The notes below the pieces were generated by a model. That model was given only the letters and a program-made list of their open reading frames with translations, had not been told where the DNA came from and made no database searches. A program made the translations under genes and the position numbers. This document shows, in pieces, positions 21,907-33,118 of a DNA stretch of 64,000 bases. This DNA comes from Armillaria gallica (Eukaryota; Basidiomycota; Agaricomycetes; Agaricales; Physalacriaceae): the NCBI GenBank assembly GCA_037576215.1, contig JBANDB010000003.1:4774001-4838000 (forward strand). Direction: 5' to 3'. The stretch's first letter is position 1. Each line of letters begins with the position of its first letter.

Positions 21907-22511
21907 TTACGTAAAAGGTCGATTTTGGTCTTGGAGCCTACACTGCTGAATGCGCTGTAGTTCACTTTTCAGGTGTTCTATCTATAAAGATATCAGTGAC
22001 AAAAAGAGTGAAATAAAGTAAATTCCACCTTTATATCGGTCCGGATGGTATCGATCTCTTTGCAGACCGCGCGCGCACTGAAATACACTCTCTTCAAGGA
22101 GAGAAAATATTCACTCCATGAAGCACTGCCGTCTTTCCCAGTTTTGAGTAAACATATTTCAAGTTCGCAGGCATCAATTTGAACCCTAAAAATATGCTAG
22201 AAGTTAGAACGCAGTTCGACCCAAGGACAAGAATCGTACAATTGTAACCAGTCATAAACTCTGCAGCGCCAGTGATCAATATCACCATTAGATGCGTCCG
22301 AGATCAGAACCGACATATCGTCAATATTACGATTCAGTCGTTTGAGCTGGGCACGAGGAGAAAGTGGTGGAGACATTCTATATGCAGCCGTGCATAGTAT
22401 GAAGACTAGACACAAAGAGAGAAAAGTCCTTGGACTATCAGAAACGGATGACGCGACTGAAGGTATCCAGGTAGTATCGGGTAATGGGGCTTTGAGATAG
22501 ATGGGAGGCAT
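21907..22511 (-). CDS. unknown membrane protein, copy 2
   Basis: Exons 22511-22240, 22185-22029 and 21981-21907 give about 167 aa. It is the near-identical partner of the gene at 16525-17126, with one extra residue (Ser-Asp in place of Asp) after DDMSVLI and a few substitutions (Thr to Pro, Lys to Gln). The membrane segment, PLSPRAQLKRLNRNIDDM and both introns are preserved. The shared block runs from about 21840 to 22700, so flanking sequence was duplicated with the gene. Function unknown. Confidence 0.68.
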
Positions 22512-23475
22512 GTAGTAGACTTTTGGTGAGAGTAGCCGCCAAGGTCATACTTATAATTTCAGAAGCGAGAACGGAAAGGATGCAAAGGGTAAAACCACAA
22601 CAAGAGCGTTCGCTCAAAAACGAAGCGTGGACCCAGATCGGATGAGGAGGAGAGTGAGGAGGTCCTGAACTTTCCGCTCTGTTCGGTCTGAACTGTGCTG
22701 GTATACTTAATCGGGGAATTTAATAACCTTGATTTGGTTGAATATGGTGAGTTTCAGCTGGCTTGGGCGTTTCAGAGTGCGATGGCATGAGGAAGGCAGG
22801 GGGAAGAAGCAGAGAGGAGGGAGGAGGAGGAGAAGGAGGAGGAGAAATGGAGTTCTCGGGCCGCCCCGCCAAGAGTTACATCAGCACTTTCCACGTTCTA
22901 AAAAGAAAGAGTCCAGGCACATGGACGCCTCACGCCCGCGAACCACTCACTGCTAAGCGCTAAGTTTTGACTTACTTATGATGATGTTCAATTTACTCAC
23001 TATGAATTTTAGCTGTTTCCCAGAAATCCAAGACATCCACGACAAAGCTTGTGAAAGTCAATCATAATACTAAGAAGCCCACACAGTACCTGTGAACAGA
23101 TGAACCGCTGTGGTACCACTTTCTGGCGAGCGCGTAACCATGATGATGTGGGATGTGACGACACGTCTCTGTTGAAGGACCGCGCTACGTTTACCTGCAT
23201 AATACTGGCTGCGGCAAGGTAGAAGGCATAGGCGGAAGAAGCGTGGGATTACAGACACTGGACAGGTACCGACCAGGGTCCAAGTCACGGTCAAGCCTCT
23301 GACAGCAATTCACTTGATGTGCGAAGCAGTCGCGGAGTGTTCTCTTCTCCCGTGGAAACCAGACCGCCTGAAGAGGATGTGTTCTGTGCACCATTTCAAG
23401 TCAGATTGGACCCTGCCGCCTCTTCGATGATAGAGGAGCGTGAACGGAATACATGAGGGAGACCGCATAGACGAC
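22512..23475. other. upstream region of zinc-finger gene A
   Basis: Contains the rest of the duplicated block (to about 22700), a purine-rich GGAGGA run (22810-22850) and no clear gene. Further 5' exons of zinc-finger gene A could lie here, but none was convincing. Confidence 0.35.
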
Positions 23476-24653
23476 ATGAGATGGGAGGAGACGGAAGATG
23501 AGGAGGATGGAGGAGACTTTCTGATCTCGGCGAGCTTAATGGTCACCTTCGTACGACAGGGGAAGTCAGAGGAAGAAGATGTGACGAACACCATGTGGCC
23601 AGAAAGGTTCAATTTATGTCCGATTGATGTTGGTTTCAACCGTCCCAGAATGTTCCCTAACTGCCCCTTGTATGGACCTTCGCAGCAGTCCGTAGAATAC
23701 CCCCCGCAACATCTTGGTATTCTGTCGCAGACATTCAATAGGTAAGGCGGTCCTTCTGCTTGAGATTCTGCCTTCTCTGACTTGTACCTTCTCACTCAGT
23801 AATAACGGACATAGCGATCCCTACTCGCAGACCCAAGGACAGACGGGACAGTACGTCTGATTTCCCCATAATCTCAAGCGCGTTGCCGTTGATTGTATTT
23901 AGCAGGCCTACATCTCAAAGATCTCAACCCGTACACGAGTGGGGTTGTCTTCATCCTTTCGCTCGCGTTGACTGACTGTTTTGTTATGGATAAAGAGTAT
24001 TCTCCCCCGGCGCTAATGGTTCGAACGTGGGAATTTTTGCTTACGACTTCAGCCATTCAGCTTCTGGGTATGCGATACTTTTTCTTAGTTCGCGTTGTCG
24101 TCTCATTCTCTCTCTCTGCTCTCAGTCTGATGATCGGCGAAGTGGCTAACACTACTGCTTCACCGCCATCTATGCAATACCTTCCACAACCTCCTGCTTC
24201 TCTGTCACAGACAAGGAATGGGTAACGCGATCCACCTGTTTGAAAATCAACCTTCTCTGACCTGTACCTTCTCACTGGGCAGTGACGGAACTACCGAGAC
24301 CTGCCCACAGGCACAAAGGCAACTGGTACAGTACGTTTAGTTTTGTAATGATCTCACAGACCTTACTGTTTACTGAATTTAGCAGGTCTCCGCATACACA
24401 TCGTGCCGTTGGAAGGGTGCTCCGCCAAGGTGAAATACGTTGCCCCTTCAACGCCTGCGGCGACGCTGGGGACGCCTTTCCTTATTGCAAGTTGGGCGAC
24501 CACCTTCGTAAATACCACAAGTCGCTCTTTTCCCGTCATGGCAAGATGACAGCTTGCCCTTTTTGCCCCCCGTACAAATGCTCTAGCCCCAATTTTTGCC
24601 GGCATTTCGTCAAACACTGCGAAGGTAAAAAGAAATGTGTCGTTGGATTCTGA
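23476..24653 (+). CDS. modular zinc-finger protein, copy A
   Basis: Exons that join in frame: 23476-23741, 23800-23850, 23906-23943, 23998-24067, 24126-24221, 24283-24330 and 24386-24653, about 278 aa. The last exon holds the zinc-binding part: CPFNACGDAGD with HLRKYH, then CPFCPPYKCSSPNFCRHFVKHC. The third finger present in copies C, D and E is missing here; the protein ends KKKCVVGF. The middle exons are Ser/Gln/Pro-rich and low in complexity. Nearly all introns are in phase 2. The start is uncertain; the frame is open some 12 codons further upstream without ATG. A DNA- or RNA-binding role is possible; no known family could be named. Confidence 0.55.
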
Positions 24654-24909
24654 ACAAGCATGAGCTCCGTCGTATCCTGCCGGCAGAACTATCTTTATGC
24701 CGGGATGGACATAAAAAAAAACTAGTCAGACTGTTGAGTACCCTTGTTACATTATGCCACTTCGTTTACTGCTGGTTGTTAGAGCTAACACTAGCTAACA
24801 TTGTATTTACTTGGTACAATGAAATGCTACCATATTGTAGGCTTGCTAAGTCGAAAGAGTACGTACGTATTCCATGAACGGGCAGTCCATGATCTTGGGA
24901 ACGGAAGTA

Positions 24910-26760
24910 CACTATTTCGGGTTCTGTCCCCTTTCTGCCTCGTCGTCTGCGAATATCCGGGGAATTAAAGTCCAGCTCTGCAGCTTCCTTGTCTCATTTC
25001 TCACAATCAATGCACTAACTGTAGCCCCGAATGCTGTTTGATCCCAATCATTATCAGTTAGGCGCCGCGAAGACCTTTGGCGCCTGCTCTGGCGCTCCCC
25101 CCCCCTAGAACATGTCGTAAGAGTCATGAGACGTACCTCTATCTGTCTTTTCATCGTCTTCCTCCCTTCAACAGAGGCCGCCGACCTTGGATCCAGGGCA
25201 GGATGAAGCCATTGTACGCGATGGTGCACTGGAGGGCGAAGAGCAATTGGGAGAGGCGGGGAGCACCGACGTAATCTTAGCTGAGCAGGAGGCAGAGTCG
25301 GACGAGGCAGCAGCAGGGGATAACGCCCCTGCCGTCGCCTCATCAACTGCAGCCACTGCGAATACGCTTTTTGGGAAGAAGAGATCGAACCCTACTGTCT
25401 AGAAAGGCGTGAAATCTACCTCCAGGGCTTTTCTCTCTCGTATCTCATCAATTCTCTAACTAGGAAATGAAAAAAATTTTGATACTATCACTACGAACAA
25501 AAATACCCAGAGGATGCCATATACAGAGAGATGACACCAAATGCGAGGGCATGCAGAACTTACGAAGATGAAAGTAGGATTCACGACGCCAATATGGTCG
25601 AAGAATCTCGACTTAATGTCGACGTATTGTTAGTTCTGTGAGTCCTGTGGTTACCGTACTTCCTTTGTCACTGAGCCATGTCCAAGGTGGGTCTTTTCTC
25701 GGCGGTCGTGACGACAGCTGTAGCCCAAACATCGCAGAATTTGCGGTTTCTCTACTCTACAAATCGGTCCTCGTTCAATGCGCTATTGCCATTTCCCCAT
25801 TTCCCCTCAATCCCAGCGTCGCTTTGTTCCCGTTACCACGGACGTCTGGGTGAACGGGCTCTGGATCCTGGTTTACCAGTCTGTTCCTACTAAGCTTGGC
25901 AATCTTAGCTGTTCTCGTGAAACAGCGGCTGCACCATTATATTGCCCTCCGTTCTGGAACGCCGCGCGAACGCAGATTTACTCGTCGATTCCGATATGGG
26001 TCCGGAAGGGTCCGGATAATGACGATCAGGCCAATACGTTACTGCTCTGCCATCTTATACTCGTTTGATGCATCGCAGAAGGGCTGAACAGATGACTTCG
26101 ATTCTTGGTTTCAAGGACCCATTACCCTATTTTTTCTGACAAAATCTACGATCTTATTCCCTGCATGTTTTCCTACTTTGACGAAGATCTATCGTGGGGC
26201 GGGCCATCATTTCCTCGAAATCTGAGGGTGTTTCTGGTGCACAATGTGACGGCGGGGAGCGCTTTTTCAGTGAACATCTCATATGGCCGAAATTCCATGT
26301 CGAGCCTCGACCACTGCAGGCCGACGAAATTCAAGTCGAAAAAGACAACATCAGATATGCGACACATGTTCTTGATGACTTTTTCGATGGCAGAGTACAT
26401 CCCACGGTGAGCTGATGTTCCTTTCCCCGAACCTTTCACTAACAGTCAATCCAGGGCCGCTTAGACCGGTTTTCAGGATGGGGTCTTGGTTGAAAACCGG
26501 ACGCTACGCTGGGACAAGGGCAGGTTTAGCTGAGAGATAACCTGTCTTCAGCGAAGATTCGGCTTTCAATGATCACCTGCTCGATGTGACGGTCTGTTGG
26601 TAATGGGCAAGTTACGGCGGCTGTGTCTGCATCATGCAAAATTGGTCATAAGAAAGGAAACTTTGGATGTCAGGACCGTCTGCACCCAGAATGTGTAAGT
26701 AATGTCTGTCTCTTACTGACCGTTTTAATGATCAAAGTGTGTACGGCCGTCCTTTAGCGT
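24910..26760 (+). pseudogene. DUF6535-like protein gene, copy 2 (truncated)
   Basis: Matches copy 1 (17880 on) but without the MITE and with large internal deletions. Recognisable pieces: the N-terminal acidic part ending in ANTLFGKKRSNPTV with a stop just after it, YPEDAIYREMTPNARACRT, GLFSAVVTTAVAQTSQ, WVNGLWILVYQS, and a shortened C-terminal part. Several frame changes and stops make a functional product unlikely. It lies directly upstream of and convergent with PRMT5, the same order as the PRMT5 fragment after copy 1. Confidence 0.68.
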
Positions 26761-26985
26761 TTACTCGGGATATGTGCATACCCAGTATTCCAGATTTTCT
26801 GTATGATACTCTTCTTTAAAATAATACTCGCTTGAAAGGGACATTGTATATTGCCTAAGTCTCCGATATACGATGCTTCTTCTTATTCTGTACCATCATT
26901 TTACCTTTGTTCGATAATGCGTGGAACACACTTGACAGTTCACTTGGGTAGATGAAAGACATTCTGCCCCATCAAATTGTAATTA

Positions 26986-29154
26986 CTACAACCCAATCCA
27001 ACTGCTCCGACCGCCAACATTATGCAGGCCAGTCTGCCCAATCTTAATCTTCGACCTTCCCGCTTCCACCTGCCCATGAACGACCGTCTCCACCGCATCA
27101 GCTATCGGACTCGGTGGCGCGTTCAACAACGGTGAGCTCGACACCTTTGACGATAACCGTCTCGATGCCCTCGTCTCTCCTTCCAGATACCCCTCTGCGC
27201 ACCACTCGTACCACACTCGTTTACCGTCCGTTAGTCGCCACATGCTCACATGCAGCTCAGAGTGAGCAGGCAGGTACATGGGATCCTACACCTCGTCAGA
27301 AAGAGTAGCATATAGGATAGCATCACTCACCCTGATCGGGAAAAACATCGGGAACCAACTAAGCATATCCTTGCTCACCACCTCCTTGTGGTCCGGATGG
27401 ATACTCAGTCCCACCGTATCATACAGAACCGCCTCAAAATAGCCCGCAAACCCATGCAGCACGCCCTCCTCTGGGATATCAAACACCATCTCTGCACTCC
27501 GGACATTATGCCCATTATCTTTTGGCGGCTCCAGAGGCGTCGGATTCATCGCGCTCAGCGTGTATCGCTTCGACATCCGTGTATCTCCCTTTTTTGGCCC
27601 TTCCTCCTCGAACCGTGGATGCTCAAAGCCCCAGCAGTCGGCGACAGTAGGGCTCAATCGTCTCACTGCCTGGAACATCACCACGTACGGAATCTCACCG
27701 CCCATGCCGGCCCCAGAAGTGTTTCGCGCCTCGTTGTAAAGTTTTGAGGATGACAGCGGTGACAGATGCGCCGTGTACGACGATGGTATGGATATCGCCG
27801 ATGCTAATCACGTTGAGCGTCTGATTATATGAGAAGTTTGCAACTCACGTTTCATCCACCTCTCTACTCCATCTAAACATTCCGGCGAGAGCTCATTGTC
27901 TCCAAACGATCCCAGCAACTCGCTGATCACAATGTCCACTTTTTCAGGCATCTTTACAGATCGCATGTCCCCAAACAAGAGTTGCACGTCTGGGAATGTT
28001 TGTTGCAAAAGAAGATAGGCGGACGGGTTCTTTTCGATGGCATACAAAGTGTAGGACTTGCGCGAGGCACGTTCGAGTGCTGCAAGGGCACGGGTGATGA
28101 GTGGACCTCGACCTGCCCCAGAGACACAGAGCACGCTAATATATGTTTAGCAGACACCTTGTTCGAAAACAAAACAGACATACAGATGGTCCATACCTGC
28201 CCTGTCAACTAGAGCCCGATAAATAGCCTCTTCATAGTTTGCATACTTTACCGGATCCTGCTCAAATGTCTCGTACGTCGCATTCTGTAAGTTGTCCTGC
28301 AGCGGCTGCAACGGCGCCTGCAGGAAATCGCCATATCCCCGTGCATACGCTTCAACGCTCCCTTCCCTCGCCTGCGTCGTCCGTATCAGGTGGTTCACAT
28401 ACTGCCTGTACGCCTCTCCTCCCCCCTTGGCGTGCAATCCAGCGTCAGTTTGGGACAGCACAAACGAAATATTCGGCACCGCCATCAACAGGCTCCGCAC
28501 GAGAGACTGCGTCGTCTTCGGGAGGACGGGGTACCCCTTGGCGTTGGATATGAACGAGTGGGCGGAGATCATGACATGGGAGATGGGCTCCGCAGCGTAC
28601 GCCTCGGTGATAGGCGGGAGCAGCGTCGGGAGAGGCGGCGTCAAGTCGAGCGCGAGACTCAACCGCGGATGATACTCGCACAGCGTCCGGATGGAGTCCC
28701 ACGTCTCCCACGGGGCGCGGAAGGACGAGGGGAAGTAGATCGGGAGGCGCACGGCGAGGCGGAGGAGCGGGGAGGAGGATAGCGCCGCGTAGGTCGCGCG
28801 TGCGTAGGACGGGGTATGCGCGAGGTGCGGGACGGGAAGGATCGCGGAGGTGAGGTTGAGGAACGTGCAGTGCGCGACCTCTTGGCGGAGGGCAATCTCG
28901 GTGTCGTGCCGGACGCCAGCGTCGTGGGCGTCGAGCTGGAGCCAGGGGGAGAGAAGGACTGTGCAGGTCGGCGGCGGGGAGGAGGGGAGGAGGTCGGCGG
29001 GCTCAAAGGCGGGGGCGGCGCGCCATGATTCACTGGATGGATCCCCGGCGCCGGTGCACATGCGCTTCCATCGGGCGTGCCATGCGTCCGTCGTTAGCTG
29101 AACGCATCCGCCCTCGTCGGTGTCACCAGTCGTGGTTAGCAGACAGACCGACAT
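26986..29154 (-). CDS. PRMT5: PRMT5-type protein arginine methyltransferase (Skb1/Hsl7 family)
   Basis: Exons 29154-28184, 28135-27849, 27803-27331 and 27285-26986 join in frame: about 676 aa. The N-terminal half is the TIM-barrel part. The catalytic part has [20 protein letters not shown] with the Phe typical of symmetric methylation, VLCVSGAGRGPL (AdoMet motif I), the double-Glu loop [19 protein letters not shown], and later IPSSYTAHLSPL and VVMFQAVRRLSP. PRMT5 makes symmetric dimethylarginine on histones and splicing proteins; in yeasts it also acts in the morphogenesis checkpoint. The start is set at MSVCLL because homology with the pseudogene at 55.9-58.8 kb ends exactly there. It appears to be the only intact copy in the window. 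Confidence 0.9.
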
Positions 29155-29744
29155 GTCAACACAATGGCAGGGCACAGCCACAGAAATTCGATTGCCGCAC
29201 CCGGCCATAAGTATTTTAAGCGCCGTGTCCTTCAACTAGGTCGCACTCATGGGTCTTCGCCTTCGTTGAAGACCCTCGGAAAATAATTGAGCCTTACAGT
29301 CAGGTGGATTTATGTAGACCTACTTCTGAGAGCTTTCCGGAATTTTTTGTAAAGCAGGGAGCGACGATTCCCCCCTGCCAGTGGGCTGTCCCGGAACTTC
29401 AATGAAAACCGGATGGCAACATTCATGTCTTTCCTTATATCTCATTATAGATTAAATATGCATGATACTGCGATATATTTTACAATTCCTAAAAACAAAA
29501 AACCAGAGGCAAAACACGTGGGAATGAGGCCACAGTAACGGATTGTTAAACTCTATAACTGGCAAACACAAGGAAGCGAAAATGAGCCGCTTCGTCGTCT
29601 GTAGGCTATACATGACTATATAACGTTGTAAGCCTTAAATCAAGCTTTAAGGCTTAACACGTTATATAGCCAGATACGCCATGGGTATATCTATGTTGGC
29701 CTGTACCGACAATGCCTAGTGTGGCGGTCGCGGTTGTCCACTCG
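29155..29744. other. intergenic region with hairpin
   Basis: A+T-rich sequence upstream of PRMT5 and downstream of zinc-finger copy B. The only structure noticed is the strong hairpin at 29616-29669. Confidence 0.35.
29616..29669. repeat. 54-nt near-perfect palindrome
   Basis: CTATATAACGT and its complement ACGTTATATAG frame TAAGCCTTAAA and TTTAAGGCTTA around a short centre. It can fold as a long A+T-rich hairpin. It lies between the PRMT5 start and the end of zinc-finger copy B, and could be a terminator-like structure or a miniature element remnant. Confidence 0.6.
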
Positions 29745-31170
29745 TCACGTTGGCGAATAGGAACAGAGAGGAAATGGACACCTAAACCGCAAACCCCAGC
29801 AGTGTGTAATGAAATGCCGGCTGTAATTGTGGGCGCCGGTGTCTTCATCACAAATGGGACAAGTCCTTTTGTCACCAATGTACGAATTGTGGTTCCAACG
29901 AAGGTGATTTCCCAATGCGACGTGCGGGAAGACTTGGCCGCAGAGGCAGTAACGAACGGTGCATTCCTTTAGTTCGCCACCGTCTACCTCAATAGGGATG
30001 CTGAGCAGTGGTAAATGGTGACACCCTTGAGATTAGTGGAAAATTAAACATACTCTTCCATTGCCGCTTGCTCTTGCGGGGGGTCAATTCTATGACCATG
30101 ACCTTGTGTCCCGATATCACTGCCGAGTTGGAAGGTACAGATCAGAGCTGAGAGAACGATGCGAAGTAGATACGACGTACGCTTTGTTGAATTTAGCAGA
30201 CGCAGTACCCTGCGAGACGTATGGTGCATTGTGGGTCGTCGGACTGAGAGTCGAGAGGATGGTAAGACGACAGCACAAATAAAAATAAGATCACGTACCC
30301 AGGAGAGGCTGAGGGCGAACTATTAAATATATTCGGGTGCCGTTTAAAATCCCCGACAGACAATTCGTACATTCTTTATTGAACAAAGAGTGAAACGACG
30401 GGATAGATTACATAAGAATAAACCTCACATACTGAGTAGGTAAATCGGGGACGTAGGCAATATATAATTTCAGTCCCGAAGTGTCGAGGCCAGTCGCGTA
30501 CACGCTTTATCCAAAAAGGATGAGACCGGCAGTATAGATTGGAAGAAGAGCATCACATACCAAAGATCGGGAATCTCGGGTATGCGCATGTACAGTTGCA
30601 TATCTTGAGTAAACGCGACAGGATGGCTGTGAACACTTTGTCCATTGAAATGGTCAGTAAGAGCCAGCGAAAGATAGAGGATCACCCTACCGATGTCCTG
30701 CACGGATGGCCCTTACGAACGGGCACCTGCAAAACCCAATAAACGGTGGCATCGTTAAGATTGTTGGGAAGCCTTTTCCTTTGGAACTTTCGCTTGGGGG
30801 TCAGTGTTATGTCCATGATCCTGGGCTTGGTGGTGACTGCTGAGTGAGGTCCAGGTCAGAGAAGAGTCCAGACGGATGTGCAACAGATTCAACACACGCT
30901 TGGTTAGTAGATCTTGCCGAGATGCCATTCAGGATGTGTTGCGTATTGTGGGTTGTCGAACTGAAAGCCGAAAATAGAATGGAATATGAGAGGGCGTCAC
31001 ATACCCACGAGCTGAATCGCCAGTGAAGCTGTCGAGCACTGGGCCGACCCCCACCACTGGATACGTTTGCGCGACCAGAGTGCTGAAGCGACTCCTACCA
31101 TGGGGATCCCGCTGCATTATTGGAGAATTGATTGTGGGGGGCCTAAATACCTCCATCGCTCTCATCATAC
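29745..31170 (-). CDS. modular zinc-finger protein, copy B (5' end unclear, early stop)
   Basis: On the minus strand the last exons are 30299-? (donor at 30298), 30243-30181, 30119-30054 and 30000-29745, all linked in phase 2. The last exon encodes CTVRYCLCGQVFPHVALGNH, then CPICDEDTGAHNYSRHF and CPFPLCSYSPT. It ends at a TGA (29745-29747), in the middle of the third finger. Beyond that stop the frame would continue RVDNRDRHTRHC, so this looks like a nonsense change. Exons at 30880-31170 repeat the same module (STTHNTQHI versus SPTTHNAPYV), showing internal tandem duplication. Whether the whole gene is transcribed and functional is not clear. Confidence 0.5.
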
Positions 31171-31669
31171 CCGTGAGGAGACCATAGAGACGGTGCCACT
31201 GAACGGTACAAGGGGATAAGAAGTTGCTTGGAGGAAGGATGAGGTGAGATCATGCCATCAATGGAGCTGGTTAGAAATTGTAATGGGAGTAAATATTGTT
31301 GATGCGGCAAGAAAAATTAAAATCCTAAACTCACGGACCCGCAGAGTCGTATTTACTGACCCGGTACAAAGGCTGAGAAAAACAAAGCACCAGTGTCCAC
31401 GGTAATAAAAATGTGGCTGTGCTAGAACGAAAAACACCGGGAAGCCCAAGGAAATATTATTTGAACGGTCGAGGGAGTGAGAAGGATCTGCTGCAACTCC
31501 GGATCTTCGATCAGCGCGCCACGTAGTAAGGCCCGGGCTCTGTTGGTTGATAGTAGTAGGCCACTTAGTAATGGCCCTGGCCGTGCCTGTCGGCATTGAA
31601 CGGTCAACAAGGGTCGACGTATGTTGGGAAACCGCTATTGCCAATTTTTGAGACTATTAAACTCGCTTA

Positions 31670-31862
31670 CACTCCGAAAAAAGTAAAATTTCTGAGGAGT
31701 TTCTGACCGCCAGAAACTAATCATGAAACTGGACGGGGCATATCCCGCCCATGGCGGGACTGTGTCGGGACAGGGCGCATAGCCATATATGGTATACTGC
31801 TAGTTTCAGAATTAGTTTATGAGCATCAGAAACTCTCCAGAAATTCCACTATTTTCGGAGTG
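31670..31862. mobile_element. Harbinger/Tourist-like MITE, 193 bp
   Basis: Long terminal inverted repeats of about 60 bp (starting CACTCCGAAAA, inward) make up most of the element. The 3-bp target duplication TTA lies at 31667-31669 and 31863-31865. The centre has a second GGGCATATCCCGCCC-type palindrome. No coding capacity. Length, TIR type and TTA duplication fit PIF/Harbinger-derived MITEs. Confidence 0.75.
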
Positions 31863-31989
31863 TTAAGCAGCTCTTCGGAGTCTCCGATCATCTCCGATCA
31901 GCTCTCCGACCCCTGCACGGGACCTCAAAAAATGATCGGGAGATGATTTTCAACGCCTCCCCCGCGCAACCCGCCATGCGCTCCTTCTC

Positions 31990-32430
31990 GGCTTCAATTG
32001 TCCAAGAAATGTTTTCCCATGTGTACTGGTAACCACGGTTTTGTTCGTGTCTGCCGCGTGGTGCCACGCGCAGCGCCAATATTACAAATAGGCTTTTCAT
32101 GTTCCCGTTCTTGCTTTTTTGCGTGTTTGCCGCGCGTGGCACTACTGCGAATCGGCGAATAGCATGAACGTTATTTAGCAACACCACTATTATGTCTCAT
32201 AAAAACCGCTCGCTTAGGCTCCCCACCCGCATTTCGGTGGCAAATTCATTACTATTCATCCTGACTCGGCACCTCTGTATACATTGTAACTTACAAATTA
32301 CTTGGGTTGTTTATCGTTAGAGTCAAACCGGTCAACCGTGAAAAAGAAACAGCGACGTACAGCCCATCTTCCCGCCCGAGCATTCCGTATTCGCGCAGGA
32401 CCTATCAAATTCCAAGTCAACGAGGCTTAA
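31990..32430 (-). repeat. fragment of F-box/LRR gene 3' end with its flank
   Basis: About 440 bp match 49850-50290. Near 32380 the minus strand encodes MLGREDGLY, the C-terminal motif of the F-box/LRR pseudogene at 50.2 kb. The rest is downstream flank. It is a truncated duplicate and not a gene. Confidence 0.6.
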
Positions 32431-32728
32431 CAAGGGAGAAGCCGAAAGCTCAGGTTTCTTCATGATCCCGCGGCGCAGTTGGGTCGTCGGTAAATTCTAT
32501 GATGACCGCAACTACCGTGATTCATCCTAGAATCAGAATCCAAAGTCTGCTCGTTGTATTCTGATAGCTTGCTGGTATTTGGACTGTCACCCTTTTGACC
32601 GGGCAACTTGTTCCTGATGTCACAACTCATATCCCTGAGGCAGACCGACCCAGCCTTTTGTATAAACGCTTCGCCTGAGGACACGCAATTTTGGGTTTAC
32701 ATTTCTATACCTGGATATACCCTATACC

Positions 32729-33118
32729 TCATTTCACCTTTCTGCTACTTGAACCATAGACAGTGTCTTTGCGTTTCTTCTCAGCGATGACTTCCTTCGA
32801 AACATTTCGTCTCGAGCCCCTACAGGTCCCTCGAATATGGACCGGGCTATGGCAGTTATCGAATAACGCCTGGGGAAGCACTTCTGATCCGGCAAGCGAT
32901 GTCTCGTCATGTCGAATCAGGGTGGTGATCACCGGGAGACCTGAAGCGTGAGCAGCGTAGGTGTGAACGGAAGTAACTGCTGCATCAAACCAGGAACTAC
33001 CCAAACACAGAAGGGAGTAGGTGGGCGGGTCAAAAGGAGAGCGAAGTGATTGAGGAATGGAGCGACTAAGTGAAAATGATTGCGGACAGACACAGAACCT
33101 CGGCGTTCCTCCTGTCAT
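32729..33118 (-). CDS. unidentified ORF, 129 codons
   Basis: An open frame with ATG start (MTGGTPRFCVCPQ). The middle part SSWFDAAVTSVHTYAAHASG has a protein-like composition, and the end is Lys/Arg-rich. No domain or splice structure was recognised. It may be a chance frame. Confidence 0.2.
   Translation of the reverse strand: MTGGTPRFCVCPQSFSLSRSIPQSLRSPFDPPTYSLLCLGSSWFDAAVTSVHTYAAHASGLPVITTLIRHDETSLAGSEVLPQALFDNCHSPVHIRGTCRGSRRNVSKEVIAEKKRKDTVYGSSSRKVK

Noticed and set aside
28239..28553. Possible second gene inside PRMT5
   Set aside because: No start context, domain or intron support; it overlaps a fully explained exon.
28390..28782. Arg/Glu-rich plus-strand frames opposite PRMT5
   Set aside because: Shadow of the PRMT5 exon 1 codons; the minus strand carries the recognised protein and splice sites.
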